64,000 bases of DNA, taken from Cheilinus undulatus (taxonomy: Eukaryota; Chordata; Actinopteri; Labriformes; Labridae). Shown in pieces: positions 59,140 through 64,000 of this stretch. The stretch spans positions 35,441,000 to 35,504,999 of the forward strand of contig NC_054866.1 in NCBI RefSeq assembly GCF_018320785.1, given 5' to 3'. Positions within the stretch are counted from its first letter, which is position 1; each line of letters opens with the position of its first letter. A program made the translations under genes and the position numbers. The notes under the pieces were generated by a model. It did not search any database, was not told the origin of the DNA, and was given only the letters and a program-made list of their open reading frames with translations.

Positions 59140-59545
59140 GCAAAGCAGATGGGTACGCCCGTTTCCTTGTTTCTCATTGGTGAATCCATCTTGCAAAGCT
59201 CCCATCTGAACTGTTTGGGCCCGGTTAGAAAGTGACAGGACCAATCAGCAATGAGGGGCAGTACAATCAGGCGCAGCAGAGTCGTGAGGTAAACAAGCAG
59301 CAGCCATAGCTAGTGCAGTTATGGAGGAAGAGATTAGCGTGGATGCTGATAAAGTGCCAGTTTCATCAGAACTTGACAAAATTTCTTCATTAAAAGAAGA
59401 ACAAAGAACAGCAGGGAGTTGTTTTCTTTTCAAAAACGACAACAGTCGAGTACTTACATGTCTATAGTCGCCATGTTTCGCGTTATTCCTCAGTAGCCGC
59501 GGACGCACAGCTCGATAGCGGCTACGTCACGTGTTCTGTTGCTCT
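59140..59545 (+). repeat. repeat with possible helicase-like N-terminal fragment
   Basis: The plus strand from 59322 reads MEEEISVDADKVPVSSELDK and then ISSLKEEQRTAGSC, resembling the start of the RecQ-like helicase frames scattered in fish genomes (SLKxEQxxA). It is followed by unrelated sequence with no helicase motifs, so only a short N-terminal piece could be present. Flanks are fish-type repeat sequence (CAATCAGC, GGCTACGTCACG). The call is tentative. Confidence 0.35.
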
Positions 59546-59881
59546 GATTGGCCCGTAGAGATGTGACAAACAGAGCGTTCATCCAATCCCACTCTGAGTT
59601 TTTTTCAAAACCTCTGCCTTTTCTCAAACGTTTCCTACTGAAGCGTGTCAGGTTATGGAGGCGTGGCATGCCTGAACAACTTTCGTATGCAAAATTTTTT
59701 TCTAAATCATAGCGCCTCCCGCTGGCAGCATGAAGTACTGTATTCATATAATTGCCTCTGTTTCCTCCAAAATTGGAGATATTGCAAATAACTTATCAAA
59801 TTTATGACGTATGATTGGGTGTAGTCAGTTTTGTGAAGCTCACATGTCTGCTTGTAACTTTCATGCCTCAACGAAGGATCC

Positions 59882-60690
59882 TTCGCCATGAAACAGGAAG
59901 TACTTATTTTAAGAGCTTAAACCTAATGTAGAGCCCTGAAACTTGGCACAAATATGCTCAGTGGAAAACCGAGATGATTGATGTTGATGTTGTGGGTGGG
60001 CGTGGCTTTTTGGCTCATTGGCGCCCCCTACAATATTTGAAAAATGCAGCCCCTGCAGGAGGTTTATGCTGGGATTTTGAAAATTATTGATACATTATCT
60101 CAAGATCTACAAAAAAGCCTCTTGGACCCATGCCATAAAACAAACAGGAAGTCCGCCATTTTGATTTATGTGGTCAAAAAGCAGCATATTGCAGACGTCA
60201 CAATTTTCAAAATTCCTCTTGGTGAATTCATCCAAACACCTCCATGTTAGGTAGATTGTAACGAGACATGTAAAGGTTAGAAATTTAATTGGAACTTTTT
60301 CATTACTCAAAGCGGCGTGGCCATGGTGAATTTTTCTTCGCTATGAACAGGAAGTAGAATTATCCTGGGCTTAGAAAACTTGGAGAATCTTGAAACCTGG
60401 CACAAAAGTTCACAGTGAGAATCTGAGATGACTGTCCTTGGTGTTTTGGGTGGCCTTTAGTTATTGGCTCAGTGGTGCCCCCTACAATATTTCACAAAAT
60501 CAGCCTCCCCACCACATATTACCTAGACATTTGAAAATGCTTGAGCATGTGTGTCATCTTAGGACCTACAATTAAGCCTCCTGGAACTATATTGTAAAAA
60601 AACAGCAAGTCTCTTTTTTCATTTTGCATGTTGAAAGTTTCAAAAGTCCCTTTTCTCTTAATGTAACCAAAATTAAGGCTGTGCTGCCAT
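59882..60690. repeat. two tandem units of about 454 bp
   Basis: Landmarks recur with a constant offset of 454-455 bases: TTCGCCATGAAACAGGAAGT (59882) against TTCGCTATGAACAGGAAGTA (60337); TGAAACTTGGCACA against TGAAACCTGGCACA; and GCGCCCCCTACAATATTT (60021) against GTGCCCCCTACAATATTT (60475). It is a decayed direct repeat of a common fish sequence. A third, more degenerate unit may precede it (CGCCTCCCGCTGGCAGC at 59711). Confidence 0.7.
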
Positions 60691-61310
60691 CTTGTGATGA
60701 TACAAAATGCTGCAACACTATTTAGGACAGGAACCAACCCATTACGAAGTTTGGTTATGTCTATTTATCCATGAAAATAAGAGAAAATGACAAACTGAGA
60801 GGAGATATCAAAGTATTGAGGAAAATAATGAAACAAACTTGTACACAACTGTGTCTCTGTATTTACTCCTATGCTATCTCCATCACCAATGATTGGAACA
60901 TTCAGAAAACCATCAGTTAATGCTTTAAGCCATGCTATCATTTTTCTCCTGTGGAGTGAGCACGCACACGAGGGAGAGGGAGTGAGGCTGCAAGCATGCA
61001 AGACAGAGAGAAGAAGCAACTGAGCCAAGCAAAGCAGAAAGGGGAGCTGTGAAGTTGACAGTACAGTGATTTGTTCATATTTTGGAGCTGCATTCAGAAT
61101 TTTCAGTGCTCATGCCCCCTGCCCATTTGTTTTACTGCCAAAATAACGGCAAACTCTGGACATTAATGAGGGGTATCACCCTCTGTTTCTCTGAAAATGC
61201 GAGCGTTGCTATGCCAACATACCTCGTGGGTACAGTGCGCCTTGCTGGAATATGCTACCTTCTTTCTTTTAGCTGATTGTCAAATTAGTTTTATTAAGAT
61301 TTATGGGTTT
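60691..61310. other. intergenic, nothing recognised
   Basis: No motif-bearing frame or paired repeat ends are seen. Confidence 0.4.
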
Positions 61311-63626
61311 TTACACATAAATACTGGGTGTCATATATTTTAACTCACACATGATGGGAGTGGGGCTGCAGAGATAGCTGTCTTTTATCTTGGTTCTTAG
61401 TCTGCTTTTGTTCAAAGTCATCAAGGAAAATGTTTGCTCACATATGTATGTTGAGCCCAACAGACACATTATTCTTTTTGCGTGGCGTGTCATCAGAGGA
61501 AATTTTTCCTTTTCCAAGCTTTGGTGGAAGTCTGTCAGGGAGAGAAGCTGGTGTTTATTCTTCAGTGAATCTTCACCCTGCATTTCAAGCAGTTCTAATT
61601 GCAGACTCTCCTCAACTTCTTCTGCATTAATGGAGAAGGGGGTAGAGGACAGCTGAATGTCTTTCTCAATGACAGAAAAATCTCTGAAGCGCAGATTGAA
61701 TTCTGTCAAAAGTAGGGGTGTGACGAGACACTTATCTCACGAGACGAGACGAGACAAGATTTGGGCCCACGAGATGAGATTTTACGCTTTTTTTTGATTT
61801 TGGAAAAAAAATACATGGGTGGATAATAGGTCCTTTGTACAACTAAAAAGTCATAATTATAATGCATTCAGGTCTACTAAAAAATGTTTGAACTAAGTCC
61901 TGAATAGGCTATCAATGCTTCCAAAGAGTATGTTTTGTCTAACTTTGACTCAGACTGTACATTTTATTACTCTTAAAATCAAACCTTTCATTTCAGTCTT
62001 TAATTTACTACACTATGCACTCATCACTGCAATTACAAAAACTATTTTTAATATTATATTTGGATGTATATAATAAAAGCATTTAGATTATTTTAAAAGT
62101 ACTTTAAGCACTGTTTACAACAGACTGAAATATAAAGAGCTGCATCAGTAAAATCAAACTATTTTTCATCCTCTTTAAGGACATCCATATTTAAAACACT
62201 CAAAATAAATCTTTAAGTCAATAACACGTAATTTAAAGAAATTGATTATTGTATTGTTTTGTGGTCTTTTTCTCATATGATCTTTAACAGTGTTGGACAC
62301 GATGCACAGATGAGCGTGTGTGTTTATATGTGTGCATTGGTGAGTGAGTGTGTCTCTGTCTGCTGTCATACAACAAACAGGGCATGGTTAACTGAAGCTC
62401 TAACCTTGCTTTTTGGAGCTAACAGTGGACTCTATGGCGCTCAAACAGAGTTTGTTTTGCCAAGCTTACCACTGCAGTATGCAGACCCGTTGCGCTACAC
62501 ATGTTAAGCTTCTGACTGATGATAGCACAGCCAACAGCTGATGGATCTGTGACTGACAGATGGTGAGACGAGACGGAGACATGTCAAAGGCGCGACTCAA
62601 AGTTACAAAGTCACAAACAGCGGCACTACGAGTGAGGCCTGTGCTCATACATGAGCTAAATAAACGCTGTATTCTCCTCATGGAGACTGCGCAGGCTTTC
62701 ACCAGCAGCATTTCAACAATTCACACTGTTATGATGATGCATAGGCGGATCAAGTACGGCCCAAGTAGCTTGTGGGGGGGAGGGGGGGTCATCTTAATGG
62801 ATACCGGATCAGCTCCGTTTCCCCATTTGCTCTCTCACCAACTGTTTTAAAGTGTCCAGGGCATGTTTGTGATCTATTTGTAACTTCCAGTTTGGTATTG
62901 TTTTCTGTAAGGAGAGCTGCTGCTCCAAGTTTCTGCGCAATATTGATCTTGCGAGATTGATTTTTCCGCAACGAGAAATCTTGTGGCGTTTTGATCTCGC
63001 GAGATCTCGTGCCACGAGATCTGGTCATACCCCTAGTCAAAAGCAATGTGATCACAGACGCATTTTTCCTTTTTTAGAACAAAGGTTGGCGTCTTGGAAA
63101 GTTGAATTGATTTTGGACATATTATTTCTGTGACTTTAGTGAGGCACTGTTTTATGAAGTCTCCCTCAGAGAAAGGCTTTCCATGATGGGCAATAAGATG
63201 AGCTATCTTGTAGCTGGCAGTTGTGGCATTTTCTTGAGTTTTGTTGGTACAGAAGAAATGCTTTTGCTGAGCTAGCAAGCTGGCGGTCATCTGCTTAACT
63301 TTCTGCTCTCGCTCGGCACCGGTATATGAGGTGTAAGACTGATGCTTAGTTTCATAGTGTCTTTGAACATTATAATCTTTTATTCCTGCAACGGTTTCAT
63401 TACAAATTAAACAGACACACCTCCCCTTGACTTCAGTGAAGAAATATTCGTTTGCCCACCACGCCTGAAACTTTCTGCACTCACTTTCTATCTTGTGTTT
63501 GAAAAGGAGTTTCTTCGCTTCATTTTTTGAATTCATGCTATTGACTCGCTCCACTTGCGTGTCAAATCCCATCTCTGCGAGTGGCCACACAACTTGTGAG
63601 AGGAGGGGGGCTGCCTTCTTCCACAA
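61311..63626 (-). pseudogene. hAT-superfamily transposase remnant (GTF2IRD2/ZBED-like), split
   Basis: Two open parts on the minus strand. The N-terminal part (63626-63033) has MNSKNEAKKLLFKHKIESEC, YFFTEVKGRCVCLICNETV and RHYETKH, a BED-like zinc finger with C-x2-C and H-x4-H, followed by SYKIAHLIAHHGKPFSEGDF. The C-terminal part (61709-61311) has LGSTYICEQTFSLMTLNKSR, the hAT dimerisation region. The catalytic middle of several hundred residues is absent, and a younger hAT-type element (61713-63035) sits exactly at the junction. It cannot make a complete transposase. The N-terminal zinc-finger part is the better preserved one. Confidence 0.8.
61713..63035. mobile_element. hAT-type element with perfect 8-bp duplication
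   Basis: Starts TAGGGGTGTGACGAGACACT and ends with the imperfect complement GAGATCTGGTCATACCCCTA. The eight bases GTCAAAAG stand on both sides (61705-61712 and 63036-63043). Subterminal CGAGAC/TCTCG sequence is inverted between the ends. The interior (1.3 kb) has no recognisable transposase and includes a GGGGGGAGGGGGGG run near 62775. It inserted into the older hAT transposase remnant. Confidence 0.9.
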
Positions 63627-64000
63627 CTAGCAAAGGCTAAGCAAACATGGCTGAGCTTGACAACATTGAATAGATTGCTGCTTTGTATTTGCTGTGACAA
63701 AATGACAGACAAAAGTTTTCTTAACTTACCAGGCAATGTTACATCCTCACTTGCTTTCCTTCAGGCAAGATCTTTTTTATTCCTGTGCCGGTAGAACAGG
63801 CACGTTGTGTCGTATAGCTCGGGATAGCCGAGAAACAGAAACCACAAATTTCTCCTCCATTTTCCAATTGAATGAACCTCCTCCTCCACATGATGTATAT
63901 GAAATACATCACTGTAGGATCTCCATGCTATTTGGCCATCACGCCACAAGTGATTTGCTTGAGTCCGGGTTTTTCAACTCTCACAAGGGTATGAAGCAAA
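63627..64000. other. right edge, nothing recognised
   Basis: Probably the 5' part of the hAT transposase element, judging by continuity, but no terminal repeat is visible before the window ends. Confidence 0.3.

Noticed and set aside
59322-59460. First exon of an intact RecQ-like helicase gene
   Set aside because: Only a short N-terminal-like stretch is present, with no Walker or DEAD-box motifs following in any frame nearby; treated as repeat-associated fragment.
1-64000. LTR retroelements, Polintons or other capsid-bearing elements
   Set aside because: No reverse transcriptase, integrase of retroviral type, capsid-like frame or paired long terminal repeats were recognised; the repeats seen are DNA transposons, MITEs, a SINE and a LINE tail.

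Overview
The window looks like teleost fish nuclear DNA, probably a percomorph. The evidence is a tandem array of type-2 vomeronasal/OlfC odorant receptor genes (family C GPCRs) with the six-exon structure of that family, AT-rich intergenic DNA, and fish-type DNA transposons (Tc1/mariner, hAT and their MITEs, a tRNA-derived SINE, a LINE tail). The species and OlfC subfamilies cannot be fixed from sequence alone.

Layout. (1) 1-510: tail of a Tc1-like transposase. (2) 1498-8934, + strand: OlfC gene A, a divergent receptor with two extra introns (eight coding exons). (3) 10899-14039, 17793-21040, 38854-42842, 47423-53226 and 54640-57903, all - strand: OlfC genes B, C, D, E and F, each with six coding exons that I could join without stop or frameshift (849-861 codons). 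(4) 24516-27536, - strand, in register between C and D: a strongly diverged gene with a signal-peptide exon, short Cys-rich exons and an OlfC-derived membrane exon, but no Venus-flytrap exon. It keeps the OlfC splice phases and is open from start to stop. (5) 28.5-38.8 kb and 58-64 kb: gene-poor DNA with transposons, including a Tc1-like element carrying a nested MITE and a hAT-type transposase remnant split by another hAT element with a perfect 8-bp target duplication.

Function. OlfC/V2R receptors are expressed in microvillous olfactory neurons and mostly detect amino acids and related water-borne cues through a Venus-flytrap domain, coupled by a Cys-rich domain to seven membrane helices. 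The genes are probably expressed singly and share only a simple TATA-type start. The array appears to evolve by tandem duplication, local sequence exchange in the membrane exon, exon loss (24.5-27.5 kb) and intron gain (gene A). The most unusual item is the flytrap-less receptor-like gene; next are the extra introns of gene A, the in-frame hydrophobic intron 5 of gene F, and the mosaic membrane exons of D, E and F.

Limits: exon borders were placed by eye from splice signals, phase and family alignment. No similarity search, expression data or selection test was available.
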